Shown here piece by piece: positions 7,896 through 14,872 of a stretch of DNA of 22,875 bases. Position 1 is the stretch's first letter; the number at the start of each line of letters is the position of its first letter. The stretch spans positions 1 to 22,875 of the forward strand of contig CAYWRO010000053.1 in NCBI GenBank assembly GCA_964460345.1, written 5' to 3'. The position numbers and the translations under genes are program-made. Origin of the DNA: CAYWRO01 sp964460345 (GTDB taxonomy: Bacteria > Planctomycetota > Phycisphaerae > Phycisphaerales > UBA1924). The notes under the pieces are model-generated. The model was not told the DNA's origin. It saw only the letters and a list, made by a program, of their open reading frames with translations, and made no database searches.

Positions 7896-9281
7896 TCAGT
7901 CGCTTCCCTGCTGGACGGCGGCGGTCTCCGCCGCGGGCGCGGGGGCCGGGGCGGGGTTTGCTTCCTTGATCAGGTCGACGGCCGTGTGACGGACGATCTT
8001 GATGTTGCGGTCAGCGTCCGTCTCGATCGCGCCGACGATGCCGACGATGCGGCCGAGCATCGGAGCGAAGTCCTCGCCAGCCGCGGGGCTGAGATAGGCG
8101 AGCGTGCGTGCGAGGCCCGAGTCTGCCGACTCAATCCTGTACATCAGCGGAAGGCGGCGGCCGTCGTAAACGGTGCTGGGAGTCAGGCGGCCGACCACCA
8201 CGTACTGGCCGGCGTTGCTGAGCTGCTCCACGAGCTGCTCGACGCGCTTGGTCTCGGCTTCCAGCGTCTCGGCGCTGGTCTCCATGGCGACGAGCTGCTG
8301 GCGCACCTCCTGCCGCAGCTTGAGCAGGTCGAGGCGGGTCTGCAGGAAGCCCTTGAGGACCTGGTCGACCTCGCTGTCGCTGAGGGAGGCGATCGCCTGC
8401 TCGAACTCGGCGATGACAGGCTCGAACTCGGCCTGGCGGACCGGCTGCTTCTGAACCTCCGTGAAGACCTCGGCGAGGGTGTCGACGCGCTTCATGAGGG
8501 CGTCTTCTTCAGCAATGACGGGCTTCGGCGTCACGACGGGGGCGGTGGCGCTGGGCGCTGCCTCGGACGCCGGCGTCGGGTCGGTCCCGGCGGGGTTCGC
8601 GGCGTGGGCAGGCTGGGACGGTGCCGGGGGCTCGCCGGAGTTGGTCGGGGAGGGCTGGCTGGGCTGGGTGGGGGCGGCGGCCATCGGCTGCTCGGGCTTC
8701 AGCCCGGCGCGGGCGATCTCATCGGCGGTCGCTTCGCGAACGGCGTCGGAGCGAAGGAAGCCGCGGGCGCCGGCGGGGGCGACGATCTTGTAGGCCTCGA
8801 CCTGTCCCTCGGCCCGCTTGAGGACCTCAACGACGTTGAAGGTCTGGCCGGCGGGGAGGTTCTGGTCGAGCAGGTGCCACCAGTGGCTGCGGGGGCCGCC
8901 GGCCAGTTCCATGGCGCGGAGGCGGCTGGGCGTCGTGAGGGTGACCTGGTTTTTCGCGGCGTCGAAGGTGACCTCATTGGCCTTGACGACGGCGTGAGCG
9001 CCGGCGGGATACTGGACGCGGATCCATCCCTGGCCCTTGCCATCACCGACGAGCACCGTGCCGGGCTTCAGCTTTGCAACGACGTAGGAGATGTCGCCCT
9101 CGCGGCAGCGCATTTCGGCCTCGCCGCCCGCAACGGTGACGTAGAAGGGCTCGGTCTGCTGGATGTCAGCTCGGGCAATGCATACATTTCCCGCACAGAC
9201 ACCCACCACCGCGGCCAGCGGCGCAGTCCCACGCACCGCCGTCCGCACCAGCGACCACATCATGAGCAACCACGTCTGCAT
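7896..9281 (-). CDS. Exported SH3-like domain protein with coiled coil
   Basis: This encodes 461 residues. ATG 9281 is fixed by AAGGAGG seven bases upstream. The N-terminus is a long signal-like hydrophobic segment (TAPLAAVVGVCAGNVCIARA). Residues from about 42 to 190 look like two bacterial SH3-like modules: YVTVAGGEAEMRCREGD…GWIRVQYP, then a WWHLLDQNLPAGQTFNVVEV segment ending GARGFLRSDAV. A Pro/Ala/Ser-rich spacer (about 200-255) follows, then a helical, probably coiled-coil stretch (about 260-365) rich in Glu, Gln, Leu and Val. The C-terminus includes GRLTPSTVYDGRRLPLMYRI and a Pro/Ala tail. SH3-like domains outside the membrane often bind cell-wall material, but ligand and role are unknown here. 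It converges with the oxoprolinase-like gene and diverges from the TolC-like gene across about 210 bases. Confidence 0.85.
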   Translation of the reverse strand: MQTWLLMMWSLVRTAVRGTAPLAAVVGVCAGNVCIARADIQQTEPFYVTVAGGEAEMRCREGDISYVVAKLKPGTVLVGDGKGQGWIRVQYPAGAHAVVKANEVTFDAAKNQVTLTTPSRLRAMELAGGPRSHWWHLLDQNLPAGQTFNVVEVLKRAEGQVEAYKIVAPAGARGFLRSDAVREATADEIARAGLKPEQPMAAAPTQPSQPSPTNSGEPPAPSQPAHAANPAGTDPTPASEAAPSATAPVVTPKPVIAEEDALMKRVDTLAEVFTEVQKQPVRQAEFEPVIAEFEQAIASLSDSEVDQVLKGFLQTRLDLLKLRQEVRQQLVAMETSAETLEAETKRVEQLVEQLSNAGQYVVVGRLTPSTVYDGRRLPLMYRIESADSGLARTLAYLSPAAGEDFAPMLGRIVGIVGAIETDADRNIKIVRHTAVDLIKEANPAPAPAPAAETAAVQQGSD

Positions 9282-9491
9282 GTCAGGGCCTCCTTGATTG
9301 CGGCAATCCTATCGCGTGATCCGGCTCAGGCGACTATCGGACGATCATGGCTTTAACTTTGACTCGGCGCGTGTCCTTTTGACAGGCAGGCGCACCAAAG
9401 GTGGCCCGTTCCCGGCCTGTTGAAAGACCGCCGGGCCTCCCGCCTCCCCACGAGAGGCTCCCCAAGCCCCGCGCATACCCTTGCCCCTCTC

Positions 9492-11462
9492 ATGAATACA
9501 CGACGACTGCACGTCTCCTGGCTGCTCGGCGGCGCTGTTCTGGCCTTCTCTCTCACGCTGGCCGGCTGCGTCTCACCCCTGAGCGACAATCCTGATAATC
9601 AGCTTCGGCGTTCGATCGCGCACGCGGTGGAGCGTGAGCTGGAATCCGCGCGGCGTCACCCTGAACCGGTGACGCTCACGCGCGAGTCCCGGCTGGATGA
9701 GCTTGGGATTAAGCCTGAGTTCATGCGCGAACTGGAAGAGATGGCCGGTCCGGAGCGGCTGGCACGCATGGAAGCGCCGCTGGGTGAATCGGTGATCGGT
9801 CCATCGCAGGACGTGGTGCACGTCACGCTGGAGAAGGCGATCATCCGCGCGGTCGAGTACAACCTGAACGTGCAGTTTGCACGGCTGGCGCCGGCGATCG
9901 CGGAATCGCAGGTGACCGCGGCGGAGGCGGCGTTCGACTGGGTGTTCTTCTCGAACTTCAACTGGAGCAAGACCGACCAGGCCCGGTCGCAGTCGCGCAT
10001 CGGGAATCAGCCGATCGGCGTGTCGACCGACGAGCGGCAGATCGTCAGCCAGAGCGTCGGCGTGCGCAAGGCGCTGATTACGGGCGGACAGGTGCAGGTG
10101 CAGCACGAGTTCACCTACACAGACATCGAGACGTCGGGATTCTCGGCCTTCCCGGATCCGGCGTATGAATCCAACATCGTGCTGCAGCTTGATCAGCCGC
10201 TGCTGCGCAACGCCGGTTCAGAGGTGGCGCTTTCGCAGGTTCGACTGGCGCGCAACGCCGAGCGGGACGAGATCGAGGCGCTGCGCGGGGAACTGATCCG
10301 CATCGCGACCGATGTAGAGGGCGCTTACTGGGCGCTGTACCGCGCCCACATGGACCTGAAGATTCTGCAGCAGCTTCTGGAGCGCGGCATCGAGGTTCGC
10401 GACAAGGTGGTGGCGCGGCGCGTTCTGGACGCCAAGCCGGCGCAGATCGCCGACGCCATCGCCCGCGTCGAGCGCCGCAGCGCGGATGTGCTGCGGGCGC
10501 AGCAGGCGCTGCGCGATGCGAGCGATCAGCTCAAGCTGCTTATGAACGATCCGGAACTGACCATCGGATCCAACACGCTGCTATTGCCGGCCGACGCCAC
10601 CGTGGATGAGGCGATCACCTACTCCTTCCTGGATTCGGTGCTGACGGCGCTGCGCGAGCGGCCCGAGGTTCACCGGGCCCTGTTGAGCATCGACAACACG
10701 TCAATCCGGCAGGACGTCGCCGACAACCAGCGCCTGCCGCGACTGGACCTGCGGGCCCAGATGCGCTTCAACGCGCTCGGCGAAGATGTGAACGATGCGT
10801 ACAGGGAACAGACCGAAGGGAACTTCGTCGACTACCTGATCGGGCTGGCTTTCGAGATGCCGATCGGCAACCGCGAGGCCGAAGCGCTCTTCCGGCAGCG
10901 GCGGCTGGAGCGGTACCAGGCAACCGCGGCGTACCACAACACGGTGCAGAACATCGTGGCGGAAGTGCTGCGGTCGCTGCGGTCGGTCGCGACCAACTAC
11001 GTGCTGATCGAGCAGACACGCGTGGCCCGGTATGCGGAAGCGGAGAACCTCCGCACGCTGCAGGCGGAGTTTGAAGGCGTGCTGCCGCAGACGCCGGAAC
11101 TGCTGGCCGAACAGCTTCGCCGCCAGGAGGCGCTGGCCAGCGCCGAACAGCAGGAGATCGGCGCGCTCGTGGATTACAACATCGCGATCGCCACGCTGCA
11201 CGCCGCGATGGGCACCGCGCTGGAGCGCAACCGGATCCTCTTCGACGTGCCGGATGCGACGGACATCAACGAGGGATACCGACTCTTCCCGGCGTATCGG
11301 GAGCCGTCGCCGGATGAGCGGCAGCCGCGGGCGGCCGCCGCGGCGGTCGGCATTCAGACCGAGACCCCGCCGGCGGACGAGGCGGAGATCGAGTCGGAGC
11401 TGGATGCGGAGCCTGCGCCTGTTGAGCCGACGGGTGAGGTTGAGCTTGTGCCGAGCGATTGA
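9492..11462 (+). CDS. TolC-family outer-membrane efflux lipoprotein
   Basis: This encodes 656 residues from ATG 9492, which starts a lipoprotein signal (MNTRRLHVSWLLGG… with lipobox LAGC). An upstream in-frame TTG at 9420 would put 24 Pro/Arg-rich residues in front and is disfavoured. Neither start has a Shine-Dalgarno sequence. After an N-terminal helical stretch of about 110 residues come two OEP-type halves. The first runs from VTLEKAIIRAVEYNLNVQFARL through VSQSVGVRKALITGGQVQVQ and LDQPLLRNAG. The second starts near RPEVHRALLSIDNTSIRQDV, with EMPIGNREAEALFRQRRLE and long helices. Members form trimeric channels through the outer membrane that work with inner-membrane transporters and periplasmic adaptors. 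No pump or adaptor gene is adjacent. The C-terminal 70 residues are an acidic, Pro/Ala/Glu-rich tail that typical TolC proteins lack. The class is secure; the exported substrate is unknown. Confidence 0.9.
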   Translation: MNTRRLHVSWLLGGAVLAFSLTLAGCVSPLSDNPDNQLRRSIAHAVERELESARRHPEPVTLTRESRLDELGIKPEFMRELEEMAGPERLARMEAPLGESVIGPSQDVVHVTLEKAIIRAVEYNLNVQFARLAPAIAESQVTAAEAAFDWVFFSNFNWSKTDQARSQSRIGNQPIGVSTDERQIVSQSVGVRKALITGGQVQVQHEFTYTDIETSGFSAFPDPAYESNIVLQLDQPLLRNAGSEVALSQVRLARNAERDEIEALRGELIRIATDVEGAYWALYRAHMDLKILQQLLERGIEVRDKVVARRVLDAKPAQIADAIARVERRSADVLRAQQALRDASDQLKLLMNDPELTIGSNTLLLPADATVDEAITYSFLDSVLTALRERPEVHRALLSIDNTSIRQDVADNQRLPRLDLRAQMRFNALGEDVNDAYREQTEGNFVDYLIGLAFEMPIGNREAEALFRQRRLERYQATAAYHNTVQNIVAEVLRSLRSVATNYVLIEQTRVARYAEAENLRTLQAEFEGVLPQTPELLAEQLRRQEALASAEQQEIGALVDYNIAIATLHAAMGTALERNRILFDVPDATDINEGYRLFPAYREPSPDERQPRAAAAAVGIQTETPPADEAEIESELDAEPAPVEPTGEVELVPSD

Positions 11463-11515
11463 CGAGGGATGACACTGCCTCGGGATTGCTGCTGGGTTGC
11501 TTACAGCGGACGGAA

Positions 11516-11545
11516 CATGCCCGCGCCGAAGACGGCGTGGGCATG
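11516..11545. repeat. REP-like palindrome downstream of the TolC-like gene
   Basis: CATGCCCGCGCCG (11516-11528) pairs over 13 positions with CGGCGTGGGCATG (11533-11545), with one G-T pair and an AAGA loop. It lies 53 bases after the TolC stop codon and has no T run on either side, so it is a poor rho-independent terminator. GCATGCCCACGC-type palindromes recur between genes in many planctomycete genomes (general recollection). No second copy is visible in this window. Confidence 0.6.
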
Positions 11546-11607
11546 CCACCCCGATGGAGACACTGGCAACGGTAAGGCGGCGCATCCCCGACGCCCCTGC
11601 TCGCTCG

Positions 11608-11642
11608 CACTGCTGCGCCGCGGAGTACCGCGGCGAGCAGTG
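11608..11642. repeat. 15-bp bulged hairpin just upstream of tsaC
   Basis: CACTGCT (11608-11614) pairs with AGCAGTG (11636-11642), and CGCCGCGG (11616-11623) pairs with CCGCGGCG (11628-11635). Together they make a 15-bp stem with one bulged G (11615) and an AGTA loop. The hairpin ends 17 bases before the ATG of tsaC, which has no Shine-Dalgarno sequence. It may be a palindromic repeat element, or a leader structure affecting tsaC translation. There is no T run after it. Confidence 0.6.
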
Positions 11643-11659
11643 GCGCCCCCAACGGGCGC

Positions 11660-12292
11660 ATGGTGAAACAATACCTGGTGGCCCCCACTGCTCGTGATCC
11701 CGTCGACCTTGCCGTCCAACACCTCCGTGCCGGCGGGCTCGTCGTCTTCCCAACGGAGACGGTGTACGGGCTGGGCGCTGACGCGGCGAACGCAGAGGCG
11801 GTCGAGCGGATCTTTGCGATCAAGGGGCGACCGGAGGACAACCCGCTGCCGGTTGTGGTGGCGGGGCCGGAGATGGCCCGGCCGCTTGTGCAGAACTGGC
11901 CCGAGGCGGCCGCGCGGCTCGCCGCGGCGTTCTGGCCGGGGCCGCTGTCGATCGTGCTTCCCAAGTCTGCGTCGGTCCCGGACCGCATCACTGCCGGCCG
12001 CGGCACGGTCTCGCTGCGGTGCCCGGACCACCCGTTGACCTTGCGGCTGCTTGCGGCGTTCGGCCGACCCCTTGCAGGCCCGAGCGCCAACCCGTCCGGC
12101 CAGCCGGCCCCTACCACTGCCGCCGCGGCCGGCGCGTACTTCGGCCCTGAATCGGGGGTGCTGGTCCTCGATGGCGGGGCGTGCCGCGTGGGGGTCGCGT
12201 CGACGGTGGCAGAAACCACCCAGGACAGGGGGGTGATTGTCCATCGCGCCGGCAGCGTGACGGAAGAGCAGATCCGCCGGGCGCTTGCCTGA
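11660..12292 (+). CDS. tsaC: L-threonylcarbamoyladenylate synthase (TsaC/YrdC type)
   Basis: This 210-residue protein matches the YrdC/TsaC fold throughout. It contains PTETVYGLGADA (about 31-42), the nucleotide-binding IFAIKGRPEDNPLPVVV, AFWPGPLSIVL, SLRCPDHP and the SAN motif in GPSANPSGQPAPTT. The enzyme makes threonylcarbamoyl-AMP from threonine, bicarbonate and ATP, the first step of the t6A modification at position 37 of ANN-reading tRNAs, in the cytoplasm. At 210 residues it is the short TsaC form without the extra C-terminal Sua5 domain. No ribosome-binding site precedes ATG 11660; a strong hairpin does. It lies 106 bases upstream of the isocitrate dehydrogenase gene on the same strand. 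Partner genes tsaB, tsaD and tsaE are not in the window. Confidence 0.95.
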   Translation: MVKQYLVAPTARDPVDLAVQHLRAGGLVVFPTETVYGLGADAANAEAVERIFAIKGRPEDNPLPVVVAGPEMARPLVQNWPEAAARLAAAFWPGPLSIVLPKSASVPDRITAGRGTVSLRCPDHPLTLRLLAAFGRPLAGPSANPSGQPAPTTAAAAGAYFGPESGVLVLDGGACRVGVASTVAETTQDRGVIVHRAGSVTEEQIRRALA

Positions 12293-12335
12293 GGGGGCCC
12301 CGCTAAACCAGCAACGCGGCGGAACCGACGAGTAA

Positions 12336-12381
12336 GCGGGGAGAGTGAGATTGCCGCCTATCGTGCCCTCTCTCACCCCGC
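12336..12381 (+). other. Possible hairpin in the isocitrate dehydrogenase leader
   Basis: GCGGGG (12336-12341) can pair with CCCCGC (12376-12381), and TGAGA (12346-12350) with TCTCA (12371-12375), leaving a four-base bulge. The stem ends just before the AAGGAG ribosome site of the next gene. It could be a leader structure or the end of the tsaC transcript. No T run follows, so its role is open. Confidence 0.3.
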
Positions 12382-12398
12382 TCGAGCAAGGAGAAGAT

Positions 12399-13889
12399 AT
12401 GTCGACGGATCTGCCCCCGATCGCCCTGGCCTCGGGCGACGGGATCGGCCCTGAAATCATGGATGCGACACTGGCCCTGTTTGAGGCCGCGGGCGTGCTG
12501 AAGCACGTGCGGTTCGTGCCGGTGGAGATGGGCGGGCGGGTCTTCGACGCGGGGGACACGCGGGGGCTGACGGACGAGGCGATCAGCACGGTGGAATCGT
12601 GCGGGATTCTCTTCAAGGGGCCGATGGCGACGCCTAAGGGAGGCGGTGGCAAGTCGATCAACGTGACGGCGCGCAAGATGTGGGGCGCGTTTGCGAACCT
12701 GCGGCACTTTCAGTCGCTGCCGGGCGTGGAGACGGTCTACTCCAAGGCGGGCGTGAAGGTGGACTTCTACGTCGTGCGCGAGAACGTGGAAGACACGTAC
12801 GGCGGCGTCGAGCACCGCATGAGCGCCGACATGGTCGAGTGCAAGCGCTTGATCACCGCGCCGGGGTGCGACCAGGTGCACACCTTTGCGCTTCAAACAG
12901 CGCGCACCCTGGGGATCGACAAGGTTCACTGCGGCCACAAGGCCAACATCATGAAGATGACCGACGGGCTGTTCCTGGATCGATTCCGCGCGATCGCGGA
13001 AGACTTTCCGGAAATTCAGACGGCGGACGTCATCATCGATGCGCTGTGCATGGGCCTCGTGCAGAAGCCGCACGAGTACCAGATGGTGGTGCTGCCGAAC
13101 CTGCAGGGGGACATCGTCAGCGATCTGGCCGCGGGTCTGGTGGGCGGGCTGGGGTTTGCGCCGAGCGCGAACATCGGGCAGGACATTGCGATTTTCGAAG
13201 CGGTGCACGGGACTGCGCCGGACATCGCGGGCAAGAACGTCGCGAATCCGAGCGCGCTGATTCTCTCCGGACTGATGATGCTGCGGCACCTCGGGCTGCA
13301 CAAGACAGCGTGCACGATCGAGAACGCCGTGCTGGCGACGCTGGAGCAGGGCTCGCGTACGGGTGACTTCGGCGACCCGAGCCAGACGGCGTTGAAGACG
13401 GATGAGTTCACGCAGCGGATTATCGAGAACCTCGGCAAGCGCCCGCAGAGCGTCGAGCCTTGTCCGGATGCGGAGCAGGACAGCGTGACCTTCAAGCAGC
13501 CGCCGCGGCCGCAGGTGAACCGCTTCATGCAGACGTTCACGCAGGTGGTGAGCCACCATGTCGGGTGCGACATCTACATCGAAACGCTAACGGGCACGCT
13601 GGAACTGGCCCAGCACCTGTCGCGCCTGTGCGAGAACACGCCCTTCAAGCTGACGATGATCTCCAACCGCGGCACGCAGATCTGGCCGTCGGGGAGCGTG
13701 TACACGGACCTGGTGGGGTGCTCGCGGGCGCGGTTCGAGCTGCGCGAGGGGATCCAGCCGGGCTCACTGGGACAGGCGCCGGCGATCTCACTGCTGCGGA
13801 AAATTTCGGAGAAGTTCGAGGTGGCGGATTACATGCCGCTGAAGGTGTATGACGGGGCGAAGGGGTATTCGCTGGCGCAGGGGCAGTGA
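12399..13889 (+). CDS. icd: Isocitrate dehydrogenase with C-terminal extension, likely NAD+-dependent
   Basis: This encodes 496 residues, with ATG 12399 supported by AAGGAG just upstream. The core (1 to about 340) is a beta-decarboxylating dehydrogenase: ASGDGIGPEIM, GPMATPKGGGGKSINVTARK with the substrate-binding Ser-Ile-Asn, RENVEDTYGGVEH, and GGLGFAPSANIG. It converts isocitrate to 2-oxoglutarate in the TCA cycle. A further 150 residues (CDIYIETLTGTLELAQHLSR…) match the C-terminal extension of the longer bacterial forms; Thermus thermophilus Icd has the same overall length as I recall it. After HGTAP the residues are Asp275-Ile276, where NADP enzymes such as E. coli Icd have Lys-Tyr. Asp-Ile at these places is the signature of NAD+ preference. 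The gene is followed by heptamer repeats that begin at its stop codon. Confidence 0.93.
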   Translation: MSTDLPPIALASGDGIGPEIMDATLALFEAAGVLKHVRFVPVEMGGRVFDAGDTRGLTDEAISTVESCGILFKGPMATPKGGGGKSINVTARKMWGAFANLRHFQSLPGVETVYSKAGVKVDFYVVRENVEDTYGGVEHRMSADMVECKRLITAPGCDQVHTFALQTARTLGIDKVHCGHKANIMKMTDGLFLDRFRAIAEDFPEIQTADVIIDALCMGLVQKPHEYQMVVLPNLQGDIVSDLAAGLVGGLGFAPSANIGQDIAIFEAVHGTAPDIAGKNVANPSALILSGLMMLRHLGLHKTACTIENAVLATLEQGSRTGDFGDPSQTALKTDEFTQRIIENLGKRPQSVEPCPDAEQDSVTFKQPPRPQVNRFMQTFTQVVSHHVGCDIYIETLTGTLELAQHLSRLCENTPFKLTMISNRGTQIWPSGSVYTDLVGCSRARFELREGIQPGSLGQAPAISLLRKISEKFEVADYMPLKVYDGAKGYSLAQGQ

Positions 13890-13890
13890 T

Positions 13891-13918
13891 AGTGCATAGT
13901 GAAGAGTGCACAGTGGTC
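13891..13918 (+). repeat. Heptamer tandem repeat (AGTGnnn x4)
   Basis: Four perfect-period units (AGTGCAT, AGTGAAG, AGTGCAC, AGTGGTC) follow the icd stop codon directly. A further AGTG (13885-13888) overlaps the stop itself, one base out of register. The 7-base period matches the arrays at 16431-16465 and 16480-16521. Confidence 0.6.
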
Positions 13919-13943
13919 GGAGCCGCGACTGTCAGGGAGTGGT
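13917..13943 (-). repeat. Intergenic repeat, inverted copy (core GGAGCCGCGACTGT)
   Basis: Read on the minus strand this 27-base stretch is an imperfect copy of the two plus-strand units at 14042-14068 and 14091-14116. It shares ACC.CT.CC…C.GTCGCGGCTC.GA with them. It directly abuts the heptamer array. Confidence 0.6.
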
Positions 13944-13979
13944 AGAAGCACGGCGGTTCCGGCGCGCCTTTTTGCGCGA

Positions 13980-14016
13980 CGAAGGTGCAGCGACTTTATT
14001 TCGTGCGGTACCTTCG
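13980..14016. terminator. Possible terminator between convergent icd and rpiA
   Basis: CGAAGGT (13980-13986) pairs with ACCTTCG (14010-14016), and the pairing continues inward with G-T, C-G and a second GCG/TGC stretch around a T/A-rich loop. The icd and rpiA genes point toward each other here, so a bidirectional terminator is expected. There is no clean T run outside the stem, so the call rests on position and pairing. Confidence 0.35.
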
Positions 14017-14041
14017 CAAGACCGAGTGCACGAGGCCGCTC

Positions 14042-14116
14042 ACCGCTTCCTTACGGTCGCGGCTCTGACTGCGCAACTCTCCGTCGGCTTACCGCTCCCG
14101 ACGGTCGCGGCTCTGA
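14042..14116 (+). repeat. Two direct copies of a 26-27 bp intergenic repeat
   Basis: Copies at 14042-14068 and 14091-14116 share ACCGCT.CC followed by the 16-base identical core ACGGTCGCGGCTCTGA. Each is followed after a short spacer by ACTCTCCGTCGG (14076-14087 and 14125-14136), so the real unit is about 49 bases. The second ACTCTCCGTCGG lies inside the end of rpiA. CCGTCGG (14081-14087) can pair with CCGACGG (14098-14104). Confidence 0.7.
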
Positions 14117-14122
14117 GCTGTG

Positions 14123-14872
14123 TTACTCTCCGTCGGTCTGACGCACCAGCCGCTCGACCGTTCCCGCCTGCGTTTCCACCAGCACCTCGTCCGCTTCGCG
14201 GAGGAAGATGCCGTGGTCGACGACGCCGGGGATGCCGTTGAGCCAATCGGCGACCTGCTCGGGGTCGTGGTCGCCGAGGGTGACGTCGATGACGAGGTTG
14301 GCGTTGTCGGTGAGGAAGAGGTGGCCGTCGAGTGTGCGACGGACGACGCCGTTGAGGCCCATGTTGCGCAGCTCGGCCCGAATGGAGGCGAGGCCGAAGG
14401 GGATCACGGCGATCGGGAGCGTCGCGTTGGTGCCGAGCTTCTCGACAAGCTTGGACTCATCGATCAGGTAGACGCAGCGCTGCGAGGCCCAGGCGACCAT
14501 GCGCTCGCGCGTCATTGCGCCGCCAGAGCCCTTGAGCATGCGCAGCTCGCGATCAACCTCGTCGGCGCCGTCGAAGAGGAAGTCGATCCGCTCGATCAGG
14601 GAAAACTCCTGGATTGTCAGCCCCAACTCAAGGGCCGTCTTCTCGGAGCCCTGGCTGGTCGGAACGCAGGTGACCTCCAGCCCCTCCTCGCGGACGCGCT
14701 CAGCCAGGGCGCGGATGCCGCGCTTTGCGGCCCGGCCGGTGCCGAGACCGACGATCATGCCCGGCTGGATTTCCGCGACTGCCGCTTCTGCCAGCGCATC
14801 ACGGGTCGGGGGGGTTGCAATGGCCTGGGTTTGCTGCTGTTCACTCAAAACGAATCCCCTGTGCCAGATCAA
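14123..14872 (-). CDS. rpiA: Ribose-5-phosphate isomerase A
   Basis: This is a 249-residue RpiA that interconverts ribose 5-phosphate and ribulose 5-phosphate in the non-oxidative pentose phosphate pathway. Visible family motifs are GLGTG near residue 42, FDGADEVD with both active-site aspartates, MLKGSGGAMTRE with the catalytic Lys and Glu, and GIPGVVDHGIF near the end. The phosphate loop reads GLGTGRAA where many homologues have GLGTGSTA. The start is TTG 14872 with GGAGG five bases upstream. A second TTG at 14848 (AGGGGA upstream) overlaps the aldehyde dehydrogenase stop by eight bases and is a real alternative. Either way the gene overlaps its upstream neighbour, which suggests translational coupling. 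Its last codons coincide with part of an intergenic repeat. Confidence 0.93.
   Translation of the reverse strand: MIWHRGFVLSEQQQTQAIATPPTRDALAEAAVAEIQPGMIVGLGTGRAAKRGIRALAERVREEGLEVTCVPTSQGSEKTALELGLTIQEFSLIERIDFLFDGADEVDRELRMLKGSGGAMTRERMVAWASQRCVYLIDESKLVEKLGTNATLPIAVIPFGLASIRAELRNMGLNGVVRRTLDGHLFLTDNANLVIDVTLGDHDPEQVADWLNGIPGVVDHGIFLREADEVLVETQAGTVERLVRQTDGE

Noticed and set aside
7986..9356. 456-residue plus-strand reading frame
   Set aside because: It is the antisense shadow of the SH3-like protein gene, which has a signal peptide and a strong AAGGAGG.
9359..9384. TTGACT and TTGACA as -35 boxes for the TolC-like gene
   Set aside because: No acceptable -10 box is found 16-18 bases downstream of either.
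12293..12301. GGGGGCCCC as tsaC terminator
   Set aside because: The palindrome leaves no loop and has no T run.
12303..13559. 418-residue minus-strand reading frame opposite icd
   Set aside because: It is Arg/His/Leu-rich without motifs and lies opposite a clear isocitrate dehydrogenase.
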